From Chionoecetes opilio (lineage: Eukaryota; Arthropoda; Malacostraca; Decapoda; Majidae): a DNA stretch of 64,000 nucleotides. How positions within the stretch are numbered: the stretch's first letter is position 1; each line of letters opens with the position of its first letter. Under the pieces are notes generated by a model, which saw nothing but the letters and a program-made list of their open reading frames with translations, had not been told where the DNA came from and did no database searches. The stretch lies in the NCBI GenBank assembly GCA_016584305.1, contig JACEEZ010018531.1:227390-291389 (forward strand), given 5' to 3'. Positions 53,886-64,000 of the stretch are shown here, one piece after another. Made by a program: the position numbers and the translations under genes.

Positions 53886-54068
53886 CAGTAAAACCTCTCG
53901 GATTCGGACCCTCATTATTCGGACCTCAACATTCGAACCTCCTCCTCCTCCTCCTTTATTTATCTATTTTACTCCCTTTTTTTTTTTTTTATCCCCACAG
54001 TATTCGGATCCTTGCATTACTCGAACCACTCCTTGGCCCAATTGGTCCGAATATGAGAGATTTTACTG
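53886..54068. mobile_element. pogo/Tigger-type MITE (TA TSD)
   Basis: TA-flanked ends CAGTAAAACCTCTCGGATTC and GAATATGAGAGATTTTACTG; internal ATTCGGA/ATTCGAA repeats. 183 bp. A CTC/T-rich centre (53938-53995) is low complexity. Confidence 0.8.
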
Positions 54069-54217
54069 TACTGCCATAAGAAAGGTGATGTTGGTCTGCG
54101 AGGTGCATGCTACAAATTTTTATTAGATCACTATTCAAACAAATATGTAAGTTATATGTTGTTTATATGTAACCTTTTAATAACGCTGAAAGACCCACTT
54201 GAAGCCTTTTAAGCCTA

Positions 54218-54388
54218 GTATGTTACTGAGGATGTGAGGGTAGGAATTTATGCATTTAGTATGTTACTGAGGATGTGAAGGTAGGAATTTATGCATCTAT
54301 GTAGTGTGTTACTGAGGATGTGAGGGTAGGAATTTATGCATCTATGTAGTATGTTACTGAGGATGTGAGGGTAGGAATTTATGCATTT
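54218..54388 (+). repeat. Minisatellite, 4 copies of about 40-46 bp
   Basis: Units AGTATGTTACTGAGGATGTG plus AGGGTAGGAATTTATGCATC with variable TATGT linkers. Confidence 0.9.
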
Positions 54389-54449
54389 ATTCAACAATTT
54401 AATGCACCATCATGCCATCTTGGGGTTGATGAGTTATGGAAAGTGTCAA

Positions 54450-54870
54450 GTGTGCTGCTGTGAACGTCTGTGTCTACTACAAGGTGTGCCAAGTGTGCTG
54501 CTGTGAACGTCTGTGTCTACAACATCTTATGGAGGTGTGCCAAGTGTGCTGCTGTGAACGTCTGTGTCTACAACATCTTATGGAAGTGTGCCAAGTGTGC
54601 TGCTGTGAACGTCGTGTCAAACATTTTTGGAAGTGTCCCAAGTGTCTGCTGTGAACGTCTGGGTCTAAAAAATTTTTAGGGAAAGGTGTGCCAATGTGCT
54701 CTGTGAACGTCTGTTCTACAACATCTTATGGAAGGTGTGTAAGTGGGGCTGCTGGGGAAACGCTGTGTCTACAACGTCTTTGGAAGGTGTGCCAGGTGTG
54801 CTGCTGGAACTCTGTGTCTACAAAAAGGTGTCCAAGTGTGCTGCTGTAAAACGCTGTGTCTACAACATTT
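54450..54870 (+). repeat. 51-bp minisatellite, clean at left, smeared at right
   Basis: Consensus GTGTGCCAAGTGTGCTGCTG then TGAACGTCTGTGTCTACAAC and ATCTTATGGAG. From about 54600 the units lose single bases and gain neighbour-like substitutions, marking the onset of low-quality sequence. Confidence 0.85.
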
Positions 54871-55447
54871 TTTCACCTATCATTTTGAAATACCTCTCAT
54901 ATAACCTTATGGATAGAAAAATAAATTTTTCTTTATTTGCAAAAGGGTTTCAAACATCCATACAGTCAGGTAGGGAAATACCCTAAAATTTGTCAATCAA
55001 AAGGAAAAGAAAGAAAAACCATTTTTCTTCAAAAATGTTTACTTGGAAGGTTACATAGTATTTGGCAGCCAAGGCAGCTAAAGACTAAAAGATATAAATC
55101 GGAATAATCAAGACTTTTCCCTTCTCTATTGTAACCCAAACCATCTTGAGAAGTACTTTTCGGGGAAAATGCATATAGCTTGTCTTTTTTCACCAAAAAC
55201 CATATTGAGAGCATTTACCGTAGAAAAACATTACAGTCTCAGGAGAATGTTTCTTTTCGATTTACAGATTTGGTGGCATTCATACTACTTTTTTTACATC
55301 CAAAATTTCAGAATTAAAAGAGGCTACTAGAAGGTCTATCATTTTGTGTTATTTGAGATGTACACTTAGGGGAACATGCTTTTTGAGTCTTGTCTTTTAG
55401 TTTCCCCCCCATCATTTTTGATCGGGCAGAGTCGGGTTAGGTCTGGT

Positions 55448-56224
55448 GGGCTTTATCGCAAAAATTATCGCGATAATTTATCACGATAAGATATCGGGTA
55501 TGGGTTACCCAAAAAAAAAAATCCCCGCGTTTTTGACTCTGGGATCCCCCGATATTTTTGGTTTTTCCAAACTAGCGATAATGTTTTATATTTTGGTTCC
55601 ATTTAGGACGGGCGAGCCGCGGTGATTTGGGAGGCAGAAATAGGTAGGTCCGAGCTGGGAACCGAAAAAAACAACAGACATTTGGAAAACCCACCCTTCA
55701 ACGTGGAAGGTCTCATTGACCTCTTTTTTGAGGTACACCGGCATCCCGCCGCCCCGGTGGAGCGCTTGTTTCCCTTTGGCAAGGGACATAAAACGGGGCC
55801 ATGAGGAGCTCCCTGTCTGATAAAAAGCCTCAACATGCTCATGTTTATAAAGGGGAACATGCGCAGAACCTGTCAGACTGTGGCTGTGAAAAAGACTTTT
55901 TAGTAGTTTACATTTTCAAAGTAGTTATTTTTCTAAAAACAGTATTTTTCATTAGTGAAGAGACAGGAAAAACATTGAATTTAAAGATATTAGGGCAAAA
56001 GGTTAATGAAGGGTTTTCTAACAGTTTATAAAGCTTTAAAAGATTTCTATTTAAAAAAAATATCGTTATCGTAGTATCGGAATTTTGGAATTATCGATTT
56101 ACATTATCCCCCTTATGGGCGATCATTTATCGCCAGTTATCGATTTTTTGGTTTAAACCCCGATAAGGTTTACGGTTACGATATATCGGTTTTCTTTATT
56201 TTTTTTTCGTTATCGCGCCCACCT
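55448..56224 (+). mobile_element. hAT-type element remnant with transposase C-terminus
   Basis: Left end GGTGGGCTTTATCGC and right end GTTATCGCGCCCACC are inverted, with ATTATCGCGATAA-type subterminal motifs at both sides. Target duplication not readable in this smeared region. Confidence 0.5.
55609..55880 (+). pseudogene. hAT transposase dimerisation (hATC) fragment
   Basis: HPAAPVERLFPFGKG, then after a shift near 55790 MRSSLSDKKPQHAHVYKGEH. The order P.A...ER.FS..G..., R.SL....... is the conserved hATC dimerisation motif (family: ...SxxxERxFSxxGxxxxxxRxxLxxxxxxxLxxLxxN). No catalytic part remains; upstream EAEIGRSELG is unlike the family core. Confidence 0.6.
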
Positions 56225-56945
56225 ATGGGTTAGGTATGCCGTTCCCACTACCAGCCCTATCTAAAGGCGGGTTTTGGGTATCCGTTCCCACTCCCATGCC
56301 TATCTAAAGGCTGGTTGGGTATGCCTTTACCCTACCATGACACTATCTAAAAGGCTGGTTGGGTTGCCCGTTACCGTCCCCTGACCTATTGAAGGGGGTT
56401 GGGTATGCCGTTACCACTACCGCCACTATCAAAGGCGGGTTTGGTTGCCGTTACCACTACATGCCCATCTAAAGGCTGGTTAGGTATCCGTTACCACTAC
56501 CTGACACTATCTGAAGGGGCTGGTTGGGTTTGCCGTTCCCCACTACCAGACCTTTAAAGTGGGGGGTATGCCGTTACAGTACCATGACACTATCTGAGGC
56601 TGGGGGGGATGCCGTTACACTACCTGACACTATCGGGAGGCTGGTTGGGTATCCCGTTACCACTACCATCCCCACTATCTGGTGTTGGGTATGCCGTTAC
56701 CCTACCATGACACTACTGGAGGGCGGGTTTAGGTATGCCGTTACCACTACCATGCCACTATCTGAAGGCTGGTTGGGTATGCCGTTACCACTACCATGCC
56801 ACTATCTGAAGGCTGGTTAGGTATGCCGTTACCAGTACCATGCCACTATCTGAAGGCTGGTTAGGTATGCCATTACCACTACCATGACACTATCTGGAGG
56901 CAGGTTAGGTATGCCATTACCACTACCATGACACAATCTGGAGAC
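56225..56945 (+). repeat. 44-bp minisatellite, about 16 copies
   Basis: Consensus GGCTGGTTGGGTATGCCGTT, ACCACTACCATGACACTATC, TGAA. The last five units (from about 56720) are clean; earlier ones are blurred. Confidence 0.9.
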
Positions 56946-57250
56946 TTCATAGATTTCACGGTACTTTGTACATGTAACAAGGGGAAAAGGGTAAAATCCC
57001 GTGATAAAGATTGAAAAAAGTTTACACAAGTGTGAGTGTAAGTAAGATATACCCCATTTAATAAAATAATTTTCTTCACTCCTCAGTCCCAAATCATTTG
57101 GATATATGTATCCATTTATATGTTCGTAGTCACTTGTGACGTCACGGCAATATGAAGGCGAGGATTGATTGATTGATTTAATGCCTAAAAAGGTGAATGT
57201 GCCAGACATCAGAGGTCATATGGCACTATGAAGGCGAGGGAAAGGGTGGG
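56946..57250. other. Unassigned sequence
   Basis: Clean sequence without gene; GATTGATTGATTGATTTAA at about 57163. Confidence 0.4.
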
Positions 57251-57255
57251 GAACG

Positions 57256-57459
57256 ACTTTCTTCCTTTTCTCCCTTTTCTCCTCTCTCTCCCTCTCTCTC
57301 TCTCTCCTCTCTTTTCCTTCTCTCTCTTCCTCTTCTCTTTCCCCATCTTCTCTCTCTCTCTCTCTCCTCTCTCTCTATCCTCTCTCTTCCCTCTCTCTCT
57401 CTTTCTCTCTCTCTCTCCCCCCCCCTCTTCTCTCTCTCTCTCTCTCTCCCCCCTCTCTC

Positions 57460-57497
<38 letters not shown>

Positions 57498-57560
57498 CTC
57501 CTTCTCTCTCTCCCCTCTCCTCTCTCTCTCCCGCTCTCTTCCTCTCTCTCTCTCTCTCCG
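57256..57560. repeat. (CT)n microsatellite, irregular
   Basis: CT units with CCC, TTT and CTTC insertions. Ser/Leu frames are artefacts. Confidence 0.9.
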
Positions 57561-57853
57561 AGACCTTTGACTGACAGGGTTTGGGTTGGGGGAGTCGTTC
57601 CCGGTAACCCTTCTAAAAGGGATGTGTTTTCCCTACGACTTAAAGGATATCCTGTGCATGATTGTTTATGAAAATTTGTAAATTGTACTGTTTTTTCTAG
57701 TAAGCCTCCAACACTTGGACCTTGGGCTTAAAAACCAGGGGACCTCAAATCCCAAAGGGTTTGCCCCTCGTGCAGCGTTCGAGACCCTCACCAGAATGTT
57801 AGAGCAAAATAATATACTATATTATAAGAGCAAGGAAAAAGTTTTATAGTTAA

Positions 57854-58060
57854 AAAGCTTCACGCTCAGATCTTTTCCTTTTTCCCATATAAAATCGTTG
57901 TTGTTAGCCATAAGATTAAAAAAAACAACAATATCCACATTATCTAGTAGACAAGGATACTAAAAGGGATATCTATAAAACATGCTTATATTCTGAAAAT
58001 CGTCTAATGGTACCCAAATTACAATGGAAATTTTCGTTTTGAGTCTCAATTTTAAATGGG
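57854..58060. mobile_element. piggyBac-like TTAA MITE, copy d (smeared)
   Basis: TTAA at 57850-57853 and 58061-58064; body collinear with copy b (CACGCTCAGATC, GACAAGGATACTAAA, AATGGTACCCAAATT). The terminal CCCCTT is altered to AAAGCTT in this low-quality stretch. Confidence 0.65.
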
Positions 58061-58494
58061 TTAACTGTTTATCTCAAGGTAAGATGTGTACCGTTTTAGG
58101 GTTCAGATTTTGTTTTTAGACCCTTGGGGTATTTTGGGCTATCTTTGGGATATTTTTGGGCTATCTTGGATTTTTGGGCTATTTTTGGGGTATTTTTAAA
58201 ACCTTAATAAATTAACTTTTCGCCATTTTAAAAATTTGCGAAAACAATTTTTTCAGAAAGGGGTTCATAAAGGCAATTGTATTGCTTCCCTTGATGTATT
58301 TTTTCTTCTAAAAAATTTAATTTGAACATGCTAATTTTTCCGTTAAAAAAAATTTAAAAAAAATCATCAATCGGGTTAAAATTTCCCCCATTTAGAGGTC
58401 ATTTATAAAATTTATATATTTTTTTTCTGTAAAATGAATTATCACCATTAAAATAAGCGTTAACTAAAAAAAATTTTAAAAAAGTAGCAAAATA

Positions 58495-58735
58495 AAAAGC
58501 CCAAAGTAGTGAACCGCCCCTGGGGGAAGAGAATAAGGCCAAAAATAGTGAACCGTCCCTGGTGAAAAGTAATAAAGCCAAAAGTAGTAACCGTCCCCTG
58601 GGTGAAAAGGTTAAAAAAGCCAATAGTAGTGAACCGTCCCCTGGTGAAGAGTAATAAACCCCAAAAGTGGTGAACCTCCCTGGGGAAGAGTAATAAAGCA
58701 ATAGTAGTGAAAACCTCCCCCGTGAAGAGTGTCGT
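58495..58735 (+). repeat. 40-bp tandem repeat, 6 copies
   Basis: Consensus GCCAAAAGTAGTGAACCGTC then CCCTGGTGAAGAGTAATAAA. It lies directly upstream of the candidate exon at 58753. Confidence 0.85.
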
Positions 58736-58752
58736 CAGGTCAGTTTGACAAG

Positions 58753-58798
58753 ATGGCGGGAAGGGAGGAAGCTGTGTTTTATGTGTCGGCTGGTTTAG
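58753..58798 (+). CDS. Candidate first coding exon of an unidentified host gene
   Basis: ATG at 58753 sits in GACAAGATGGCGGGAAG, a good initiation context that is also a YY1-type promoter motif (AAGATGGCGG). It opens 15 codons, MAGREEAVFYVSAGL, ending TTTAG before a consensus donor GTGAGT at 58799. In animals a YY1 site overlapping the start codon is typical of housekeeping genes (established). The rest of the gene would lie downstream, but 58800-64000 gave no further exon I can join to it. The surrounding sequence is partly smeared and the exon is short, so this is a hypothesis, not a firm gene. Confidence 0.3.
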
Positions 58799-58799
58799 G

Positions 58800-59099
58800 T
58801 GAGTTGTATAGTGTTGTGGACGTGTTGTGGAGGTTGTGAGGGAAGGGGTTGTGGTGGTGGGGGAGGAGGGGAAAAATGGGGAGAGAAAATTTTTTTATTC
58901 CTCCTTTTTTCCTTATTTTGTGTCTACGTTTTTTTATGTTTTATTTCTTTCCTTTCCCCCTCTTCTAGTTTTTTCTTTTTTTCCCCCTCCTCCTCTTCCT
59001 CTTTTTATATTTCCTCCCAAAAATTGTATATTTACGGACGGTGGATGGAAGGGAAATTTTTTTAATTGGGCATCAAACTTCCTACACAATTGGGGGCAT
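58800..59099. other. Low-complexity G- and T-rich sequence
   Basis: GGGGAGGAGGGG, then poly-T/CCT blocks. No feature beyond the possible intron of the preceding exon. Confidence 0.4.
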
Positions 59100-59364
59100 G
59101 TTTTTTGTTTTCCTTATTGTATTCTAAGAGACATTTTCTCATTTAGATTTCCGTCGCAAATCAAAGGTTTTGGTATATAGAATATTTTTGGGGGGGGAGG
59201 AATATGTCTTTGTTTACAAAATGTCCCCTCTTCCTCTTTTTGTGACCTATATCGCTTTTTTTCGGAGGGCACCCGTGGCTACCTTACCTACCTTACCCTA
59301 ACCTAACCTGAAAACCCCTACCCAACTTTTACTTTACCTAACCTAACCTAAACCTAACCTAACN
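59100..59364 (-). mobile_element. Arm of CCTAA-bearing fold-back element, cut at an N
   Basis: Collinear with the reverse complement of 47616-47840 (TTGTATTCTAAGAGACATTT, CCGTCGCAAATCAA, TTCCTCTTTTTGTGACCTAT, GCACCCGTGGCTACC), then CCTTACC and CCTAACCTAAC repeats up to the N. The second arm is not present; the sequence changes abruptly after the N. Confidence 0.65.
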
Positions 59365-59689
59365 TGTGATCCTTATACGGACATGGGACTTTTGTTTTTG
59401 TCTCCGTCTGGTTTGGGCTTTTCGGAGAAGGAGGTTGCTGGTGTCTTGTTTTTTAATAAATTTGTGTTTTATTCTCCTCTCTTGGTCTGCAGGTTTAACA
59501 TTACGGGGACGATTTGTGATATTATTCTTTCTTCTTCCTGGTGAGCGGGGGGAGAAGAAAGCCCGGTAGAAGATAGTTATGTCTTGACTCTTTTTTGTGG
59601 CGTTAGGGTTGTACCAGTTCTCCAAGATTTCTTAGTCTGACGGTTGATGTCTCTCGCTGAAGCCGTTGTGTTTCCATGATGGTATTTCG
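59365..59689. other. Unassigned sequence after the N
   Basis: No recognised gene; a frame at 59366-59569 has no motif. Confidence 0.35.
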
Positions 59690-60180
59690 TTATCTGATAA
59701 ATAAATTTAAAAAACCATGCATACTTTAGCGTTAAATAAAGAAATAAAATCATCAATCGGGTAATTTTCCCGATTGATGATGTTATTTTTTTACTTATAT
59801 CTTCGTTTTCTGATAAATGAATTAGTACCAGTATAAATTAGCGTTGACTAAATAAATAACCTCATCAATCGGGAAAATTACCCGATTGATGATTTTATTT
59901 ATTTAGTTAACGCTAATTTTGCATGGTTCTAAATAATTTATCAGGTAACAAAAATACAGCAATGGAAAGCTAATAAAATTGCGCTTCTTTTGATACCCTT
60001 CATGATAAAAGTTGACTAGCAAGTTTTAAATGGCGAAGAGTTGAAGTGAATATTAAGTTCATGCATATTTCTTCATAGTCTTAATGGCTTTTCTTTAGCG
60101 TGTTTTACTGTTTTTTATTTGATAATATTATAAAAACAAAACATTTACGAAGATACAGATATCATATATACTGATAAACC
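59690..60180. mobile_element. Palindromic MITE, copy 2 (family of 12885-14048)
   Basis: Shares the CCCGATTGATGATGTTAT core (twice: about 59755-59795 and 59865-59900), CAATGGAAAGCTAATAAAAT, TTTTATTTGATAATATTATA and AACATTTACGAAGAT with the hAT-inserted copy. The outer TIR is missing, so boundaries are approximate. Confidence 0.6.
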
Positions 60181-61145
60181 AGGTCTATAGATCCGTATAT
60201 ATTATATGAATCCGAGCGGCCCTCCGACTTCAGGCCCTTGCGCGACAGGCCGATTTTTTGTGTGCAGTCCGGTATACAGTGGTCTATGCTTAATTCCATA
60301 GTAAGATAGGTAAACAATAAACCTAGATAAAAAAACATCCTCCTTATTAGTTTGGGATCTCAAGTTATTCAAGAAAAAGTTACAAAATAGATGCAACCTC
60401 ATTTTTAACGTGTTTGCTATAGAGCTGTTATATGAGGGAATAAAAGGAAAGGAAAGAATATGCAAATAAATTTTTTAAAGAAATTGATGACACACATGAC
60501 AGCTTAACTGCGAATGCAAAAATCTGTCGTAGGTGGTCTTTAGAGGATCAATGTCTTGAATGGAGTGATATGAACATTGGAAAAAAGGGTTTTGAGAGGA
60601 AAAGGAAATGAATGTTATTATAAGTGTTTGTTACTAATTATAAATATGAAACGCACTTCACCTGCAATTTTATTTCAGTAACCAAGTTCAGGACGTATCT
60701 CTTTTTTAGAGGAGCAAAAAAAAAAAAAAAAATGGTGAAATTAGCGAAAACTTGAAAAATCCTCCTCATATATTGGTTTTTAACATCCCTAAAGATTGCT
60801 GTCATTTGATATTTTTTTATATATGTAATAAATATTATAAGTACTATAGGTAGGTAGCTCATTTATACTATTTTTTCCTTTTTTTTTAGGTTTTGCTAAA
60901 TTTTTTTGTCGCTTTAAACAAACTTAAAGTAATCGTCTAGACCCATTTTTTTGCCTAATTATGTTGAATTCAATTTGAATTCAAAACACCTAATCCACCA
61001 AAAATAATTGTTTTCCAGCCCTTATTCCGTAAAAATGCGACTTTTGTAAAAAGAGCGCGAAAAAAAAATCTTTCCTCCAACAGGACTACGACTATTATTG
61101 ATGACATCAGAAGAGGAAGGCTCCAATGTAAACATCGTCTGACAC
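60181..61145. other. Non-coding AT-rich sequence
   Basis: No gene or recognisable repeat apart from an A-run at about 60716-60732. Confidence 0.4.
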
Positions 61146-61405
61146 ATGTCGGCAAATGTTATGATGAGCGATTGTACTTCGGTGTCAGACAGTGAATCTG
61201 TCGCTGAGACAGATCTAGAGTACGATGCTCAATCTGAGACCGAAAGAAATGACGCTGGTCGATATATGGGGGGAAAACAAACCCCTCAGATTGTCATGGG
61301 ACCCAGCCCTATATGTTTGAGCCCGAGTACGAGGTGGATGAACAGGTGTTAGCGGAGCCTGAGGTTCAGCAGGAGGACTGGCACTTATCCAAAACATGGT
61401 TTGGT
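61146..61405 (+). pseudogene. N-terminal exon of an acidic transposon-associated protein (P2X7-tail-like)
   Basis: The ATG at 61146 opens MSANVMMSDCTSVSDSESV and an acidic stretch (AETDLEYDAQSETERND). After a one-base shift near 61275 the frame gives TQPYMFEPEYEVDEQ and LSKTWFG, ending at GTAAGT (61404), a consensus splice donor. The PYxFEPxY motif after a Ser/Asp/Glu-rich N-terminus recurs in large invertebrate mobile-element proteins often annotated as P2X purinoceptor 7-like. Assignment rests on this short motif. The frameshift suggests a decayed copy. Confidence 0.35.
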
Positions 61406-61673
61406 AAGTAAGGTAAACCATGTGTGGTGGGAATCACAATGAAGGTACTTTCGAGAAAATCCTATGGTTAGTTTTGGAGCTACAGTCAAACGTCATTACT
61501 CGGAAACCAAATACTAGCATTAATTTATAGCATAGAGTTGGAAAATATGCGGCGGAAGGCAGAAAATGTGACAGCCAAGGGAGTGTTGACTGGTTTGTGA
61601 TGCGGGACTGCCATAGACTGCCATACAAGACAGTCTGCCTTGGTGGGTCTAACCAAGTCTGCCACAGTCTGGC

Positions 61674-61850
61674 CCAGTGGCGTAGCTAGGTATCTGTAAA
61701 GGGTGGGGACACTAGGCAAGCGGAGCTAAGGGACATTCTGATGCCATATAGAACGGTCTAAGGACTATTCTAAGATCAGATCAGTGGTGGGTATCAGAAC
61801 ATATTATAACGAAGGAGGGGGGGGGGGGGCAATCCCCCCCTTTTCAACTT
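61674..61850 (+). mobile_element. hAT-type terminal sequence (CAGTGGCGTAGCTAGG)
   Basis: CAGTGGCGTAGCTAGG at 61674 is the common terminal repeat of a widespread animal hAT group. The G-run and CCCCCC stretch at 61816-61843 is typical just inside that end. The other end is not in the window. Confidence 0.5.
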
Positions 61851-63145
61851 AGTCACACACTAACGGCTCGGGCTATGGAGGAGACGGGAAGGACTGCAAG
61901 GAAGACACTTAACTGCTGTGCACGGCTTTATTTCCCACACTACTACTACCCACTGTACAAAGTCACTTTCCTCACACCAAGCACGCGGGCCCAAATTTCC
62001 ACTCCCAACTGTGACTGTCTTTCACCACAGGGCACGCCCACTCCACAACTGAGTCGCTGTCTTACGGGGGCGCCACCCTTGTCCAGCACACCCGTGTACA
62101 CAGGCTCACCTCACACTCGTCGTCCCAACCTACACCCTGGGTAGCCGCGCTGCACACTCTCACCTAGTCTTTCACCGCTGTTACCCTCGCTACACACCGT
62201 TTCTCATCACAACTTGCTCGCCCCAAACCAACTACCGCGTGTATCACCCTACACGCGCCACTCCGTTCCGTGTGCAAATTTTTCTCGAAAGGCACAGCTG
62301 TCTTGCTGCCCCCATAAAGGATGCATGCATGTGGCCATATCGCAAAAAAAATCCATCAAACAACCCAAAAATCTTCAAGTACTATATTTATCTCTTGGTT
62401 TACGTGCTTCTGAATCTGCGCGGTGAGAGGTAGTCTTCCCCTTGTTACGTCACCGAACCGTGGCGCATCGTCTGCAAACCTTGAGGAGTGTTTTTGAGAA
62501 CTCGGGGAATTTGCAGATTTTGATTGCGGATTATTTAAAAACGACGACCGGGATGCAAAAAGTGACGACGTATTGTTTATATTCTCGTTTAAAGGCTATA
62601 ATTTGATTGCAATAAAACAGGAATGATGAAATGGTCTGGACGATTACTTTAAAATATAATAAAAATTATAATAAAAAAAACAATAAAAAATTTGACGACA
62701 GTTTCTGAAGTTTCGTTTTTGCCTAAGATAATGTCATTCAAACTCTTACTACTCTGGTAATTCTTGTCCGATCTGCACCAGTTTATTTTGTTTGAAATCT
62801 GATATTATTTCTAAGGCTTGGACTGATCAAAGGTCTGGTAAATTTAATATCTGATTTTATATTGAAGTTTATGTTATTACGTGGGTGAAATACGAGAGAA
62901 AACATTTTTAAAATCGTGCAAAGCATAACCAATGAGCCTACACCAGAAAAAATCACTCCAAGTTTGGCACTATGCCAAATACATTTCATATAAAAATAAC
63001 CAAGGCAGAACTTCTATTTGCTAGTGACTAGTAGCGATATGAATAATTGACTAATATCTCGGACAAATTCAAATTAATTATTTTACGTTATGTATTTATT
63101 GATATAATTTAATGAAAACTTTATCTGTATAAGTAAAATTATGTG
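61851..63145. other. Unassigned; C-rich then AT-rich non-coding sequence
   Basis: 61880-62290 is CA/CT-rich with short frames lacking motifs; it might be LTR or leader sequence of an unknown retroelement. 62430-63145 is AT-rich without recognisable feature. Confidence 0.35.
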
Positions 63146-63149
63146 CACA

Positions 63150-63487
63150 ACTTTTGGTAAACTAAAGACATCCTAGCTCAATTAGGGAAAAAAGTTGTAT
63201 GTAAAAGGAGTGACGTCCTTCAGAAAACAGTGGACATGAAAATAACGGTAGAAGATAGCAAAAGAAGCAACATTGCAGCGGTGATTTTAAAATGGAAGAC
63301 AGTCAGTCAGAGGAGGGGAGTTGATGCGACGAAAAGCTTTGGGCTCAACCTGCTTAGTAGAGCTGTATGAGTGAATCCCCCAATACATAAGAGGCATAGT
63401 CATGGGCGAATAAGGAAGGCCTTTCCCTTTTACATTGCATACAACTGGGAGGGCGAAAAAAATGGACGCTGACGCCACAGGACACAT
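63150..63487 (-). pseudogene. LINE reverse-transcriptase C-terminal remnant
   Basis: On the minus strand: VEPKAFRRINSPPLTDCL, then after a stop CNVASFAIFYRYFHVHC. Phrases of the form KAFRLI..P.LT..L..L..RR.VASL..FYRYF.G.C are the C-terminal signature of Jockey-like LINEs common in arthropods. Upstream, MPLMYWGIHSYSS corresponds to the RT-distal region. Multiple stops; 5' parts absent. Confidence 0.6.
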
Positions 63488-64000
63488 AATTTCTTAGAAG
63501 CTGTTTAACCCTGGAGCCCTAACCCTGGGGAATGCTGCTTATAACTAACCCCTTGTGGAATATACCCAATATTTAGTATGAAATAAACACCATCTCTAAT
63601 ATGTTTTTATTAAATTAAACAATGCAGTGAAAAACTTTTACTCTAGAACTTTATTTTACTGTAAGAACCTTTAACATAAATTTACATTTTATTACTGAAG
63701 TAGGACTGTAGAAAATTACAGAATTTTTTGTTTTCCTTACTTTTGTAATATAAATTTTTTGAGACAGGTTACTAGTGATCAGAATGACTAACTTTTCAAA
63801 TCACACTCTTGGGGCCCTTCAGCCTCGCACTGGACCCCCAATGGGCCCACGGCCTCATGCATCCATCTGATGGAGGCAGACATAATTGGGGCAGGTTTCT
63901 TAGTGTAAAAAACAATTTGTTTGCAAATAATGCATATTGTGTAGTTACCTAAACCTCTCAGTGAACACAACCAGCTATTTTATCATCCTAAAGTCCTTAT
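63488..64000. other. AT-rich non-coding sequence to window end
   Basis: No gene, RNA or repeat recognised. Confidence 0.4.

Larger units (their letters stand above)
54600..59364. other. Second zone of smeared sequence, ending at an N
   Basis: Same error pattern as 19.1-25.8 kb: homopolymer stretching and base-to-neighbour changes. It includes recognisable but blurred copies of known repeats (TTAA MITE copy d, hAT remnant, fold-back arm). It ends at the ambiguous base N near 59364, after which the sequence is clean again, so an assembly join is likely. Confidence 0.65.

Overview
This window looks like a transposon-dominated stretch of an arthropod genome. I infer a decapod crustacean (shrimp or crab type) from three things. 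TTAGG/CCTAA (arthropod-type telomere motif) repeats occur internally. Microsatellites and minisatellites are very dense. Decapod-style LINE, Gypsy, hAT/ZBED and C2H2 zinc-finger families are present, without operons or bacterial signals. No intact host gene is certain. The best host candidates are a short intronless C2H2 zinc-finger gene or pseudogene at 44966-45738 and a possible first exon at 58753-58798. Most long reading frames are low-complexity repeat or broken transposon genes.

Layout. 1-8.5 kb: tRNA-derived SINEs, a Cys-rich transposon tail, and a nest in which a TTAA-flanked piggyBac-like MITE (3673-5955) was split by another element (TSD TTACCT), which in turn holds head-to-tail copies of a non-autonomous Helitron-like family with an internal minisatellite. 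A third, inverted Helitron copy lies at 6783-7375, then two decayed LINE tails. 8600-17367: one hAT (ZBED5-like) transposon with an 8-bp TSD (CTTTAGGG), swollen to 8.8 kb by three nested insertions: a transposon coding for a PIN/FEN-like nuclease plus CXC-type Cys-rich protein (8921-11221), a 1.16-kb palindromic MITE (12885-14048) and a 2.87-kb fold-back element whose arms carry CCTAA telomere-like repeats (14327-17192).

17.4-28 kb: small MITEs, minisatellites and a long zone (about 19.08-25.8 kb) whose bases look smeared into homopolymers, probably poor consensus rather than biology. 28.07-32.10 kb: a second PIN/CXC transposon with long TIRs, internally deleted in a way that complements the first copy. 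33.2-44.2 kb: a MULE-type transposase gene with a RING-like C-terminus, interrupted by a Gypsy retrotransposon (TSD CCCTT; itself carrying an 877-bp MITE with TSD AATT) and followed, at its stop codon, by a second Gypsy-type element (TSD ATTAG) that lacks reverse transcriptase.

45-54 kb: zinc-finger pseudogene, MITEs, a second CCTAA-bearing fold-back element, a LINE interrupted by a complete but decayed piggyBac element (TSD TTAA), a Tigger-like element containing clustered TCGTGAC motifs, and a pogo-type MITE. 54.2-64 kb: minisatellites, a second smeared zone (about 54.6-59.36 kb, ending at an N), an hAT remnant, more MITE copies and LINE fragments. The genes do not form a pathway. What the window records is a relative chronology of transposon nesting, with several insertion sites readable to the base because the interrupted reading frame or TSD can be reconstructed.
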